Source of the DNA: Roseivirga pacifica
Lineage (GTDB): Bacteria > Bacteroidota > Bacteroidia > Cytophagales > Cyclobacteriaceae
DNA: 64,000 nt
Direction: 5' to 3'
Assembly (NCBI RefSeq): GCF_900111145.1
Contig: NZ_FOIR01000002.1
Coordinates: 620,001-684,000 of the forward strand
Part shown: positions 1 through 8,884 of the stretch, one piece after another
Layout of the letters: every line of letters starts with the position of its first letter
How positions within the stretch are numbered: position 1 is the stretch's first letter
Notes under the pieces: model-generated
Database searches by the model: none
Seen by the model: the letters and a program-made list of their open reading frames with translations, nothing else
What the model was told of the DNA's origin: nothing
Made by a program: the position numbers and the translations under genes

Positions 1-858
1 CTCCATCCTTGTCCTGTAATCATGAAAAGTAGGCTCAACTAAAAGACTAAGCGTTCTTTTTCTAAATATTACGAATATTTCCGCTTCAACCCCGAAACGA
101 AAGTTTAAGTCATTGTCAAAGTCAAAGTCAAGTAGTGTGGATTTGTCTCTTTTAACAGACAGACGTTCGTAATTAAGTCCTGGTTTTAGGGATACGCTAA
201 ACCAATTTTCTATCGGTTTTGGCCTAAAATCGATAAAATCTGACTTGACACATTCATTATATGTTACAAAGAGGTTCCTCAAGTCCTTCTCATTATAACT
301 AAGCTTTTCAACACTGCCATAATCAATATCCTCGCAAGTCAAATCTTTAAGCAACTGTTGTCTAAAGGAGTTATTATAAAGAACCTTGGTGTTACCTGAC
401 ATAAAACGTTTATAAACCAACTGATCTATATCCATGTCGCCCTGTTTGTAAAAATACCTCGTGAGAGTTGCCTTCTTGTATGAGTACAATGAAGCTTCGC
501 CCTCAACTAGCACTTTGAGTAACACGGTCTCCTCTTCAAATACTGGATTACTTTCGTACGAAGGGTTTTTTAAAGAAGTGCTTGATTTATCAATTTTTAC
601 TTTGGCTCTGATGTACTTTGATTCACCATTGATACCAAACTCAAGAATATTATCAATCCCTTCTATTTTCTCACTGCTAGCTTCCGACAGTTTGTATTCA
701 ATCTCATATGGATTGTTCTTCCAGTCCATATTCCTAATCAGACACTCGATTCTTTCATTTGATTCTGTAATGAAATATCCAGGTTCAAAAACAACCTGAG
801 AAAATGACCGCGTAATTAAGGCGAAAAATAAGAGTAGTGTGAGTGATATTCTATTCAT
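1..858 (-). CDS. Outer-membrane beta-barrel protein, C-terminus outside window
   Basis: The minus-strand frame is open from the ATG at 858 to the window edge (286 codons, no stop), so the gene is truncated at its 3' end. The product starts with a signal peptide (MNRISLTLLLFFALITRSFS, then Q). A middle region follows without a domain I recognise (VVFEPGYFI..., ...SLYSYKKATLTRYFYKQGD...). The last visible part alternates hydrophobic and polar residues (SVSLKPGLNYERLSV, LNFRFGVEAEIFVIF), as in transmembrane beta strands. This fits the many Bacteroidota PorT-like or outer-membrane beta-barrel proteins of unknown function. The barrel call rests on strand pattern and signal peptide only; no ligand or partner can be inferred. 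Confidence 0.6.
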   Translation of the reverse strand, partial: MNRISLTLLLFFALITRSFSQVVFEPGYFITESNERIECLIRNMDWKNNPYEIEYKLSEASSEKIEGIDNILEFGINGESKYIRAKVKIDKSSTSLKNPSYESNPVFEEETVLLKVLVEGEASLYSYKKATLTRYFYKQGDMDIDQLVYKRFMSGNTKVLYNNSFRQQLLKDLTCEDIDYGSVEKLSYNEKDLRNLFVTYNECVKSDFIDFRPKPIENWFSVSLKPGLNYERLSVKRDKSTLLDFDFDNDLNFRFGVEAEIFVIFRKRTLSLLVEPTFHDYRTRME

Positions 859-1103
859 AAAAAATTGCGATTTACTATCTATTGAAATCTGAGCGGAATG
901 TAGACAAAACTGTCATTAAATTGATTACCGATTCTAAAAATGAAAGGACAAAAGGGCGAATAATGTAACAATTCCAGAAGTGAAAAGTCTTAATGAGAAC
1001 ATCATTTAGAGTAAAACTCTCTATCATACTCAATTAGCGTTATTTGGTGGCAGGTTCCATCCTTACGATTCGAATAGAAAATACTAGAGTAACATTTGCA
1101 CAC

Positions 1104-1163
1104 CCTCCTGTAGATATTGCCTCCAACAGGTCTCCTATGTTCTTGATGACAACACCAACAACT
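1104..1163. repeat. Dispersed palindromic repeat, copy 1 (degenerate)
   Basis: Shares CCAACAGGTCTCCTATGTTC and GACAACACCAACAAC with the copy at 5619-5685. The left arm of the hairpin is mutated in this copy. As at 5619, it sits directly beside the terminator of a minus-strand gene. Confidence 0.6.
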
Positions 1164-1170
1164 AAAAGAG

Positions 1171-1189
1171 CCTCACATTAAGTGAGGCC
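1171..1189 (-). terminator. Rho-independent terminator of the permease gene
   Basis: GCCTCAC and GTGAGGC form a perfect 7 bp stem. Read on the minus strand, the stem is followed by TCTTTTAGTT, so it is placed to end the PadR-permease transcript. Confidence 0.65.
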
Positions 1190-1218
1190 AATTATACCGC
1201 TAGCGAAAGACTAATAAA

Positions 1219-3810
1219 TTACTCCGTCCTAAGTCCTTTTATCGGGTTAAATCGGTTCACCCTAAAGACTTGAGAGAATACTACGAGAATTAAGGCAACC
1301 ACCAGAATAATTACAGGAATAACGACTCTGTAAGCTCCCATATCTAGTGGATAAGCAAAGACCATATCGAGCTGAAACTTAGTAAAGAAATAACCCAAAG
1401 GTGCGCCAACACAAATTGAAACAATGGTAAGTGCTAAATATTGCTTAGACATGATTTTGCTGAGGTGCATCATATTGGCGCCAAGGGTTTTACGAATACT
1501 CAATTCCTTGATTCTTCCCGAAATATTTAAGGTCATTAAACCATAAAGACCTAGTAAAGCCAAGGCAACCGCAATAGTAGCAACCGCTTTATTGAACCTT
1601 GCGAAGTTGCCAATCATGTTGAAGTAACCGTCCCAAATATCGGCTTGCAAACCACCTACTAATGGAATTTCAGGATAGAGTTCATCCCAGGTAGACTCAA
1701 TTTCATCATAGGCTTTGAAATCATAGCCAGAAGTAATATTAGCAATCAGAAAAGTCTGATCTCCATCATTCACTTGGCTGAAAACCATGGGCTGTATTTC
1801 ATTTCCGAATGGCTGATTATGCAAATCATTGATCACCCCTACAATGACATAATCATTATCTCTGATCTTAATTTCGAAGCCAAGTGGTTCTTCCAATTCT
1901 AATTGATTCACAAAGGTCTGATTCACCACCACCTCTCTATTACCATATTTCACATCTTGAGACCATTCTCTGCCAGAGGCAATTTCGACCCCCATAGTTT
2001 TGAAGTAGATAGGTTCAACCTTCAGCTCGCTTACCTCATACTTTCTGTCCAAGGTTTCGGCCACCACGCTACTGCTCTTTCTGCCAATATGATCCGCTGT
2101 GCCGGAAACATTCTCTAGGTACGAACTCTTTTCCATTTCGACCTTCATTTTATCATACATCTCTTTTGAAGGTGTATGGATGTACATCAAGTGATTCTGA
2201 TTATAACCCCAGCTTCTATTGATTTGGTAGTTGGTATTCTGCACAAAAATGACCGCAGCAGTAATCGTAATACAAGCCAACACTAATTGAAAACCAAGGA
2301 AGGTTTGTGTGAGCCAACCCTTTCGACCCAACTTTATTTTCCCCTTAAAAATCTTGACTGCCTCAAAACGCGAAATGTAGAAAGCCGGATAAATACCAGA
2401 AGCTATTCCGGTTAACAGAAGTAATCCGAGCATAAACAAGTAGAAAAGATGATCTGATAGTTCAATACTGTATTGCTCCCCTGAAATTCCTTCAAACCAC
2501 GGCATAAATACCGTCATACCTAAAAAGAGCCCAAAAATCATTGCACAGAAAGTAATGAAAACGTTCTCTGCTAAAAACTGGATCATCACCCGCCTTTTAT
2601 CCGCTCCCATCACTTTCCTTACACCTATTTCTTTCAGGCGTTTGGCAATAGAGTTAATAGCCATATTGACATAATTGAGGCAAGCCAAAATGATCATAAA
2701 AGCGGCTATAAATGGCAAAGTTACTCTTCCTGGTCTTCGATCATCATAGGAAATGGCTTGCTGGATATCGGACGAATTCAAATAAAGCTCATCGATCGAA
2801 ATAAACTCAAAGCCCTGAATCGCCCAGTCTTTATTCACTTCATTCTGAAGCTTGAGGTATTTATCCATTCCTGTACTGACCGTAGCAATACTAGTCGGGT
2901 CATTCAATTGAATCAAAGTGGCATCTAGAAATTTCGCCCAGTCTGCTGGCTTATGGTCAGCCATAGCCACTTCTATATTGGAGTAATTGATCAGGAAATC
3001 GAATTTGATATTGGCCATATTTGGAAAGTCCTCGGCCACTCCGGCAATCTCAAAGTGCTTCTTCTCTCCTGACTTAAAAATTACCAGCACTTCCTTACCA
3101 ATAGGATTCTCCGTTTTGAAATATTTGTTAGATACTTCCTCGCTTAAAATGATGCTATTGGGATCATAAAGGCTAGCCTTATCACCCCATTTTAAAGGAA
3201 AGGTGAACATTTCCAAAAACTCACCATCTACCAATCTAATGTCTTCATAAAATACTTGATTGTTCAGACGTATAACTGTATTGTGATCGTCAATTCGACA
3301 CACCTTTTCAATATTGGCAAAGTCAGTTTTAAGGTGTTCAGCCAAAGGCACGGGTGTTACTCCATACTGGGCAGTTTCTCCATCACGATCTGCAAAAATG
3401 GTAGTCAGAAATACCTTGTCTTTATTTTCATGAAACTTGTCTGTATTCAAAGACTGGTTCATGAAGGAATAAGTCATAACACAAACACCAATGGCCATAG
3501 AAAGCCCAAAGATGTTGATGAAGCTACTCAGAGGATTTCTCAGAGCGCTTCTGCTGGCTGTTTTGAAATAATTTTTGAACATAATAAGATTTGAGTTTTT
3601 GTAGAAAGAAGGTGTCTTCCAGGCATACGGCTGGCAACAGCGCAGAACATCTCTGAGGTAATACCATCGGGCTTTGACCATGCCCTTGGTTTCTACCCTC
3701 TCGTAGAAATATTCTTCCAAATCGCCATGCATCTCTTCAAATCGCTCTCGCTTGCAGTAGAACTTGAAAAAGAGATAAGGCCATTTTGGTATGCCGTGAG
3801 GACGTTTCAT
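1219..3810 (-). CDS. FtsX/MacB-like ABC transporter permease with permease prefix domain
   Basis: 863 aa inner-membrane protein. Residues about 1-70 are a soluble, basic and acidic prefix (MKRPHGIPKWPYLFFKFYCK...), the permease-prefix type found when these permeases are paired with PadR regulators. After it comes the MacB/FtsX layout, duplicated: a TM helix near residues 97-118, a large periplasmic domain, a three-helix FtsX domain near 370-490, a TM helix near 500-525, a second periplasmic domain, and a final FtsX domain (about 740-855). Each FtsX domain carries the family's conserved cytoplasmic segment (RLKEIGVRKVMGADKRR and RIKELSIRKTLGANMMH). The start overlaps the stop of the PadR gene by 4 bases (ATGA), so the two are translationally coupled. 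No ATPase gene is adjacent. The substrate is unknown; such proteins usually act in efflux or envelope stress. Confidence 0.88.
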   Translation of the reverse strand: MKRPHGIPKWPYLFFKFYCKRERFEEMHGDLEEYFYERVETKGMVKARWYYLRDVLRCCQPYAWKTPSFYKNSNLIMFKNYFKTASRSALRNPLSSFINIFGLSMAIGVCVMTYSFMNQSLNTDKFHENKDKVFLTTIFADRDGETAQYGVTPVPLAEHLKTDFANIEKVCRIDDHNTVIRLNNQVFYEDIRLVDGEFLEMFTFPLKWGDKASLYDPNSIILSEEVSNKYFKTENPIGKEVLVIFKSGEKKHFEIAGVAEDFPNMANIKFDFLINYSNIEVAMADHKPADWAKFLDATLIQLNDPTSIATVSTGMDKYLKLQNEVNKDWAIQGFEFISIDELYLNSSDIQQAISYDDRRPGRVTLPFIAAFMIILACLNYVNMAINSIAKRLKEIGVRKVMGADKRRVMIQFLAENVFITFCAMIFGLFLGMTVFMPWFEGISGEQYSIELSDHLFYLFMLGLLLLTGIASGIYPAFYISRFEAVKIFKGKIKLGRKGWLTQTFLGFQLVLACITITAAVIFVQNTNYQINRSWGYNQNHLMYIHTPSKEMYDKMKVEMEKSSYLENVSGTADHIGRKSSSVVAETLDRKYEVSELKVEPIYFKTMGVEIASGREWSQDVKYGNREVVVNQTFVNQLELEEPLGFEIKIRDNDYVIVGVINDLHNQPFGNEIQPMVFSQVNDGDQTFLIANITSGYDFKAYDEIESTWDELYPEIPLVGGLQADIWDGYFNMIGNFARFNKAVATIAVALALLGLYGLMTLNISGRIKELSIRKTLGANMMHLSKIMSKQYLALTIVSICVGAPLGYFFTKFQLDMVFAYPLDMGAYRVVIPVIILVVALILVVFSQVFRVNRFNPIKGLRTE

Positions 3811-4142
3811 GAATTGAATTTGAAGGCTAATTCAGGAATTTGACCGCGAAGTCTAGACCTAAGATCCAATGAGTCATCTAAAGCTTTTTTGCCATAAGGC
3901 GTAATGTTGAACAAGCGTTTGCGCTTACCTCCACGTTTGGACTCCGGGTCGCCAAGTCTAGACTCCAGCATGCCCTTCTCTTCCAAACGATAAAGCGATT
4001 TATGCACCGCACTCACTGCTACCGACCTACCCGATTGATCTTCGAGCTCCTTAGCAATGGCCACAGCATAAGCATCGTCATACAACACCCCTACTGTTAA
4101 GAGAACCAACTCTTCAAACTCCCCGATTTGTGCTCTTCCCAT
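3807..4142 (-). CDS. PadR family transcriptional regulator
   Basis: About 111 aa from the ATG at 4142 (MGRAQIGEFEELVLLTVGVL). An upstream in-frame ATG at 4169 would add nine residues (MLAIVNLIR), but family members normally start close to the G-EFEE segment, so I prefer 4142. The winged-helix PadR fold is evident: the first helix carries ELVLLTVGVL, the recognition region SAVHKSLYRLEEKGMLESR, and the basic wing KRGGKRKRLFNITPYGKKAL. It overlaps the permease gene by 4 bases and very likely represses this two-gene operon; the inducing signal is unknown. Confidence 0.88.
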   Translation of the reverse strand: MGRAQIGEFEELVLLTVGVLYDDAYAVAIAKELEDQSGRSVAVSAVHKSLYRLEEKGMLESRLGDPESKRGGKRKRLFNITPYGKKALDDSLDLRSRLRGQIPELAFKFNS

Positions 4143-4288
4143 TCTGATTAAATTTACAATTGCCAGCAATATACGGAAGACATTTGTATAAAGTTCTACT
4201 TTGTCAGTAATAGTTGTTATTCAGCATTAAAACCTTGGCAAGAACAACAAAACAGGCGCGTTTTAACTTTCTCACCACCTATTCTTTT

Positions 4289-4312
4289 AACCCTGAGCGC
4301 AGCCGAAGGGTT
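4289..4312. repeat. REP-like palindrome (CCCTGAGC...CGAAGGG class)
   Basis: AACCCT at the left pairs with AGGGTT at the right around TGAGCGCAGCCGA. The same class recurs at 22500-22521 and, truncated, near 7329. This motif class is very common between genes in Bacteroidota. Confidence 0.65.
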
Positions 4313-4346
4313 AGCCCAACCTATATTGTCATCAAACAGCTTTACC

Positions 4347-4387
4347 CATTACACTCCCCTGTTGGTGTTGTCACCAACAGGTCTCCT
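4347..4387. repeat. Dispersed palindromic repeat, copy 2 (intact hairpin)
   Basis: CCTGTTGGTG (4358-4367) and CACCAACAGG (4372-4381) form a perfect 10 bp stem with a 4-base loop. It is followed by TCTCCT, as in the copies near 1104 and 5619. Confidence 0.75.
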
Positions 4388-4662
4388 CTAAAGGTTTGGC
4401 CATCGTACTTTCAGCTCCCACTCGAAGCATGATTGTGGAGTGCCACATTTTCCTTACGGTGGACTTATGGTTCACCCCAAGTCACCATTAGCCCATAGCC
4501 ATATTCACTTTGATTCAGATAAAAGCCCTTACTCAGAAAAGCAAAAAGCCCAAAAGAGAAAAGCCGACCGAAAGAAAGACAAACCAATTATTGATAGAAA
4601 TGAAGAATTAGGCTGAGACAATATCTTAATTTGAATTAAATAGCAACTGTATTCCATTTCAC

Positions 4663-5604
4663 ATGAAGAAACTCTGCCTACTCCTATTCCTTTTGATTAT
4701 TTCGAAGGCTAATTATGCCCAAACTGACACATTATACATTCCTTTTATAGCATACTGGGAGACTGGTGATATATATGAATTTGAGGCCACCAAAATCAAA
4801 CGACAGTGGGATGGAGAAATTCTAACCAAGAATGATTCCATCACTTATAACTGTATTTTAAAGGTGCTTGAGGAAACAGATTCTTCATATCTCATGAGTT
4901 GGAAATTCGACTCACCCTTTTTAGGAGAACTAGGCCTTCCCATGAAGCTTATGGGGTCAATTAAGGGATTTTTTGAAACCGAGGTGATTTATAAAACAAA
5001 TGAACTCGGGGAGTTTCTGGAAGTTATCAATCTAGAGGAAATACGTTCAAAGACAAATAACCTAATTGATAGCCTAATTGGAGACGATATTGAAAAATCG
5101 GATGGGGCGCTTTCCGCGAACACTGTACAACAAATAAAGGCCATGCTAACCAGCGATCAAATGATTCAGGGCCTTGTTTTAAAAGAAATTCAATTCATTC
5201 ACATGCCTTTTGGATATGAGTATGCCCTTAATGAAACTATATTTTATGAGGAGCAGCTGCCTAATTTATTTGGAGGAGCTCCTTTAAGGGGTGATGTAGA
5301 ATTGATACTTTTGGAGGCTGACACCATCGAAAGGAAAGCTGCTTTAGTTCGGAAAATGCGAATCAATGAAGAAGATACTAAGAGCTTTCTCACCGGGCTA
5401 TTTGGTCGGCTTCAAATCGATGACATAGATTTAACTGAATTTATTGAGAAAACAACTTATCAAGTAAAGGATGATCACTCATTTGAATACATATACAACC
5501 CGGGAATACCCACACTAATTAAAACTAATAGAGAGACACGGTTAGAGGCAGAAGATCAGAAAATGAGGCGACAAGATATTTTGATCCTTAGATTGAAACA
5601 GTAA
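4663..5604 (+). CDS. Secreted protein of unknown function
   Basis: 313 aa with a clear signal peptide (MKKLCLLLFLLIISKANYAQ, cleavage after the Ala-Gln region). The mature part is acidic, has no membrane segment and no cysteine lipobox, and shows the long alternating strands of a beta-rich periplasmic protein (SYLMSWKFDSPFLGELGLP, FFETEVIYKTNELGEFLEV). I recognise no catalytic motif. It stands alone, convergent with gnd, and ends just before a repeat and a bidirectional terminator. Many Bacteroidota genomes carry uncharacterised exported proteins of this size; no function can be assigned. Confidence 0.75.
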   Translation: MKKLCLLLFLLIISKANYAQTDTLYIPFIAYWETGDIYEFEATKIKRQWDGEILTKNDSITYNCILKVLEETDSSYLMSWKFDSPFLGELGLPMKLMGSIKGFFETEVIYKTNELGEFLEVINLEEIRSKTNNLIDSLIGDDIEKSDGALSANTVQQIKAMLTSDQMIQGLVLKEIQFIHMPFGYEYALNETIFYEEQLPNLFGGAPLRGDVELILLEADTIERKAALVRKMRINEEDTKSFLTGLFGRLQIDDIDLTEFIEKTTYQVKDDHSFEYIYNPGIPTLIKTNRETRLEAEDQKMRRQDILILRLKQ

Positions 5605-5618
5605 GCTAAAACAACAAA

Positions 5619-5685
5619 CATTACACTTTCCTGTTGGTGCTGTCACCAACAGGTCTCCTATGTTCTTCATGACAACACCAACAAC
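5619..5685. repeat. Dispersed palindromic repeat, copy 3 (longest)
   Basis: The 10 bp hairpin CCTGTTGGTG (5630-5639) / CACCAACAGG (5644-5653) is followed by TCTCCTATGTTCTTCATGAC and ACACCAACAAC, matching copy 1 almost base for base. It is inserted between the convergent genes, next to the terminator at 5691. Confidence 0.75.
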
Positions 5686-5690
5686 GAAAA

Positions 5691-5717
5691 AAGCCCCGCT
5701 TTAAGCGAGGCTTCTTT
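5691..5717. terminator. Bidirectional rho-independent terminator
   Basis: AAGCCCCGCT and AGCGAGGCTT pair around TTA (one C/A mismatch). Ts follow on the plus strand (CTTCTTT), and TTTTTTCG follows on the minus strand. It serves gnd on the minus strand and probably the 4663 gene on the plus strand. Confidence 0.7.
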
Positions 5718-5770
5718 AACGTATTTCGAAAGCACAAGCGAGACGCTTGCGCCAGTTTAATACTTTTATA

Positions 5771-7168
5771 TTACCACTCCGTATGGAAAATTCCTTCTCT
5801 GTCAATTCGCTCGTAAGTATGCGAACCAAAGTAATCTCTTTGCGCCTGAATTAAGTTCAATGGCAACTTACCACTCTTAAATGCCAAAAAGTAATTGAGC
5901 GAAGCCGAAACAGCCGGCAACGGAATACCTTGGCTCAAACTATAGTTCACCACTTTTGTGGTCGACTCAATTAATGGTTTTACCTTTTCAGCAATCTCTT
6001 GATCTAACAAAATATTGCTCAGTTCTGGCTGACGCGTAAATACCTTTCTAAAGTCCTCTAACAAGGCTGCTCTAATAATACAGCCGCCTCTCCAAATCTT
6101 TGCAATGGTTTCCAAATCCAAACCATAGTCGTATTCTTTCGAGGCTTCCACCAATTGATTTAGCCCTTGCGCGTAGGTAGTAATAAAGGCAAACAACAAT
6201 GCTTTCTTTACATCTTCAGCATCAATAGTTGCTTCTCCGTTAGAGTGCTCACCATAAATGGCCTGTGCTTTCTCCCTGTCAGACTTTAGTGCTGAAATCT
6301 CTCGCATAGAAACAGCCACATCGATAGACGGAATTGGAATACCCAAATCCATTGCGTTTTGGCTGGTCCACTTACCCGTACCCTTCTGCTTCGCCTTGTC
6401 GAGAATCATATCTACCAAGTCAGCATCGGTCAGATCATCTTTTTGTTGGAAAATCTCAGCGGTGATCTCAACTAGAAAAGACTGTAACTCACTTTTATTC
6501 CAGCTATCAAACGTCTTTTGCAGTTGCTCATTGGAATGCCCCAATCCACGCTTCATCAGGTCATATACTTCAGATATCAGCTGCATTAAGCCATATTCGA
6601 TACCATTGTGCACCATTTTCACATAATTACCTGCCGAGCCATTACCTAAATGTGCCACACAAGGTTCGCCATTTACTTTGGCCGATGCCGCCTCAAAAAT
6701 TGGCTTGATGTGCTCATAAGCAGCTTTGTCTCCACCAGGCATAATACTCGGGCCTCTGCGTGCACCTTTAGCCCCACCAGAAACACCCGAACCAAAGAAG
6801 TGGATTTTATCTGCTGCTAGTTCAGTAAACCTTCTATCAGTATCGGTAAAGAAAGAATTTCCACCATCAATAATAATGTCGCCTTCCGAAAGCAAAGGTT
6901 TCAAATCGGCAATTACTGCATCTACGGCTTTTCCGGCTGGCACCAAAAGCATGATTTTTCTAGGCGTAGCGAGCTTGTTCACAAACTCTTCTTTCGACTG
7001 CGTAGCGGTTACTACCCTATTTCCACCTTCTGTAATAAGCGAATCAACTTTGTCCTTATCCAAATCTAACCCAATGGCAGAGAAGCCATTATCTGCTACA
7101 TTTAGAATAAAGTTTCTTCCCATTACACCTAGCCCAACAAGGCCAAAATCGTATGCTATATCTGACAT
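5771..7168 (-). CDS. gnd: 6-phosphogluconate dehydrogenase (decarboxylating)
   Basis: 465 aa, the normal length. It oxidises 6-phosphogluconate to ribulose-5-phosphate and CO2 with reduction of NADP, the third step of the oxidative pentose-phosphate pathway, in the cytoplasm. The N-terminal Rossmann motif is GLVGLGVMGRNF (residues about 9-20). The substrate-binding signature DGGNSFFTDTDRR, the GSGVSGGAKGARRGPSIMPGG segment and the catalytic VKMVHNGIEYG helix are all present, followed by the all-helical dimerisation domain and a C-terminal tail (GSHTYERIDREG). The gene is divergent from zwf-pgl, so the whole pathway is clustered. The call is secure. Confidence 0.97.
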   Translation of the reverse strand: MSDIAYDFGLVGLGVMGRNFILNVADNGFSAIGLDLDKDKVDSLITEGGNRVVTATQSKEEFVNKLATPRKIMLLVPAGKAVDAVIADLKPLLSEGDIIIDGGNSFFTDTDRRFTELAADKIHFFGSGVSGGAKGARRGPSIMPGGDKAAYEHIKPIFEAASAKVNGEPCVAHLGNGSAGNYVKMVHNGIEYGLMQLISEVYDLMKRGLGHSNEQLQKTFDSWNKSELQSFLVEITAEIFQQKDDLTDADLVDMILDKAKQKGTGKWTSQNAMDLGIPIPSIDVAVSMREISALKSDREKAQAIYGEHSNGEATIDAEDVKKALLFAFITTYAQGLNQLVEASKEYDYGLDLETIAKIWRGGCIIRAALLEDFRKVFTRQPELSNILLDQEIAEKVKPLIESTTKVVNYSLSQGIPLPAVSASLNYFLAFKSGKLPLNLIQAQRDYFGSHTYERIDREGIFHTEW

Positions 7169-7349
7169 ATGCTTTGCGTTTTCTATACGTTGGTTTTACA
7201 ACCTAAAATCGACTAAAAATAATTCCCTTGTTATTTCATTTTAAGGAACTCAAAAGATTCTTCAGCTTTCATTAGTTTTGGGAACTAATTGGACTCAATA
7301 CTCTTTAGAGGTACAAAGAAAACAAGCTACCCTGAGCGAAAAAATATAA

Positions 7350-8873
7350 ATGAAAAAAACTGACGACCAGATACTGGTAATATTCGGAGCTTCGGGCGAT
7401 TTGACCGAAAGAAAACTAATTCCAGCAGTCTTCGATTTGTATTGTGGTGGCTTTTTGCCGGAGCACTTTGCTGTTACCGGAGTCAGCCGTTCTGAATATT
7501 CAGATGAAGCCTACAGACAGAAAGTAGTTTTTGAAAACGAATTTATTCTAAAGAAAGAAGCTGGTGAAGACAAGCTAAAAGCTTTTGCCGATGCCATCTT
7601 CTACCAACCTTTAGACACCAAAAATACAGATAGCTACAACACGCTAAAACAGCGTTTACAGACTATTGACGAAGCTAAGGGCATTTGTGGCAACTACATA
7701 TTTTACCTTGCCACCCCTCCTAGCCTTTACGAAACCATAGCCGAAGGCCTAAGCCATGTGGGCTTGAATAAAGCTGAGAACGCTTGGAGAAGGTTAATCA
7801 TTGAAAAACCGTTTGGCTACGATTTGGAATCGGCCAAGCAACTCAACAGTAAACTACTTGCCTGCTTCGATGAAGAACAACTTTACCGAATAGACCACTA
7901 TTTGGGTAAAGAAACCGTTCAGAACATGTTTGTTACGCGCTTTGCCAACAGCATATTCGAGCCACTTTGGAACAGGAACTACATTCACAGAGTAGAAATT
8001 ACTGCTGCTGAGTCCGTAGGGCTTGAAAAGCGTGGCGGTTACTACGACAGTGCCGGTGCTTTGCGCGATATGGTGCAAAACCACCTATTTCAGCTGGTAG
8101 CTTTGGTGGCCATGGAACCGCCAGTAAAAGCCGATGCCGAATCTATCAGGAATGAAAAAATGAAGGTTTTCCAAAGCCTTCGTCCTTATACTAAAGAAGA
8201 TATTAAAACGAACGTTATCCGTGGTCAATACCTCGGATCGAAAGTTCGTGGCGAAGATTTGCCAGGCTACCGTGAAGAAGAAGGCGTAAAAGAAGGTTCT
8301 AAAACAGAGACCTACGTAGCCATGAAGTTCTTTATTGACAACTGGCGTTGGGGCGGTGTGCCGTTTTACATCAGAACCGGAAAACGACTCCCCACCAGAG
8401 TAACCGAAGTAGTAATTCACTTCAAGCCGAATCATCATCACCTTTTTGCGCACGATAAATCACTATCCAATGCGCACAACACCTTGGTAATTCGTATTCA
8501 ACCGAATGAAGGCATTTTGCTAAAATTCGATATGAAGATACCGGGTGCTGGCTTCCGTACCGAAACAGTGAACATGGACTTTCATTACGATGAGTTAACC
8601 GATGTGTACGTGCCAGGTGCTTATGAGCGATTGATCTTAGATTGTATGCAAGGTGATGCTACGCTTTACTCACGCGGTGATAGTACCGAATCGGCTTGGC
8701 AATTTGTTGATACCATACTAAAAGCTTGGGAAGAAGACGATATTCCTGTTTACGGCTACCCTGCCGGAACTTGGGGACCTGAGCATGCCGATAATTTGAT
8801 AGAGGGAGAAAACATGACATGGAGATATCCGTGCAAGAACCTGACGGATGACGGAAACTATTGCGAACTTTAA
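7350..8873 (+). CDS. zwf: Glucose-6-phosphate 1-dehydrogenase
   Basis: 507 aa, the typical length. It converts glucose-6-phosphate to 6-phosphoglucono-lactone with NAD(P), the entry step of the oxidative pentose-phosphate pathway. The Rossmann motif IFGASGDLTERKLIPA lies at residues about 11-26, the active-site signature RIDHYLGKETVQN near 180, and substrate-binding segments such as IRTGKRLPTR and VPGAYERLILDCMQGD further on. A TAnnTTTG match (TAGTTTTG, 7273-7280) lies about 70 bases upstream and may be the -7 box. The pgl gene follows after 11 bases and is surely cotranscribed. Confidence 0.97.
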   Translation: MKKTDDQILVIFGASGDLTERKLIPAVFDLYCGGFLPEHFAVTGVSRSEYSDEAYRQKVVFENEFILKKEAGEDKLKAFADAIFYQPLDTKNTDSYNTLKQRLQTIDEAKGICGNYIFYLATPPSLYETIAEGLSHVGLNKAENAWRRLIIEKPFGYDLESAKQLNSKLLACFDEEQLYRIDHYLGKETVQNMFVTRFANSIFEPLWNRNYIHRVEITAAESVGLEKRGGYYDSAGALRDMVQNHLFQLVALVAMEPPVKADAESIRNEKMKVFQSLRPYTKEDIKTNVIRGQYLGSKVRGEDLPGYREEEGVKEGSKTETYVAMKFFIDNWRWGGVPFYIRTGKRLPTRVTEVVIHFKPNHHHLFAHDKSLSNAHNTLVIRIQPNEGILLKFDMKIPGAGFRTETVNMDFHYDELTDVYVPGAYERLILDCMQGDATLYSRGDSTESAWQFVDTILKAWEEDDIPVYGYPAGTWGPEHADNLIEGENMTWRYPCKNLTDDGNYCEL

Positions 8874-8884
8874 TTACCTGAATT

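Larger units (their letters stand above)
859..1218. other. Intergenic region with a palindromic repeat copy and a terminator
   Basis: About 360 bases separate the barrel gene from the permease gene; both are on the minus strand. I see no coding frame. The right half carries a degenerate copy of the CCTGTTGGTG-type repeat (1104-1163) and then a rho-independent terminator for the permease gene (1171-1189). The left half (860-1050) should hold the promoter of the barrel gene, but I could not fix a -7/-33 pair. Confidence 0.6.
4143..4662. other. Intergenic region rich in short repeats
   Basis: About 520 bases lie between the divergent PadR gene and the gene at 4663. The region holds a CTGAGCGCAGCCGAAGG-type palindrome (4289-4312) and a copy of the CCTGTTGGTG hairpin (4347-4387). 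A 72-codon open frame across it has no plausible product and runs through both repeats. The promoters of both flanking genes must be here, but I could not assign boxes. Confidence 0.55.

Noticed and set aside
461-799. Plus-strand 112-codon open frame
   Set aside because: It lies opposite the long minus-strand beta-barrel frame that has a signal peptide and runs to the window edge; the plus-strand product has no features.
4214-4432. 72-codon open frame upstream of the 4663 gene
   Set aside because: It runs through two palindromic repeats and its product has no recognisable character.
7329-7339. CCCTGAGCG phrase before zwf as a regulatory site
   Set aside because: It matches half of the dispersed CCCTGAGC...CGAAGGG repeat and is better seen as a truncated repeat.
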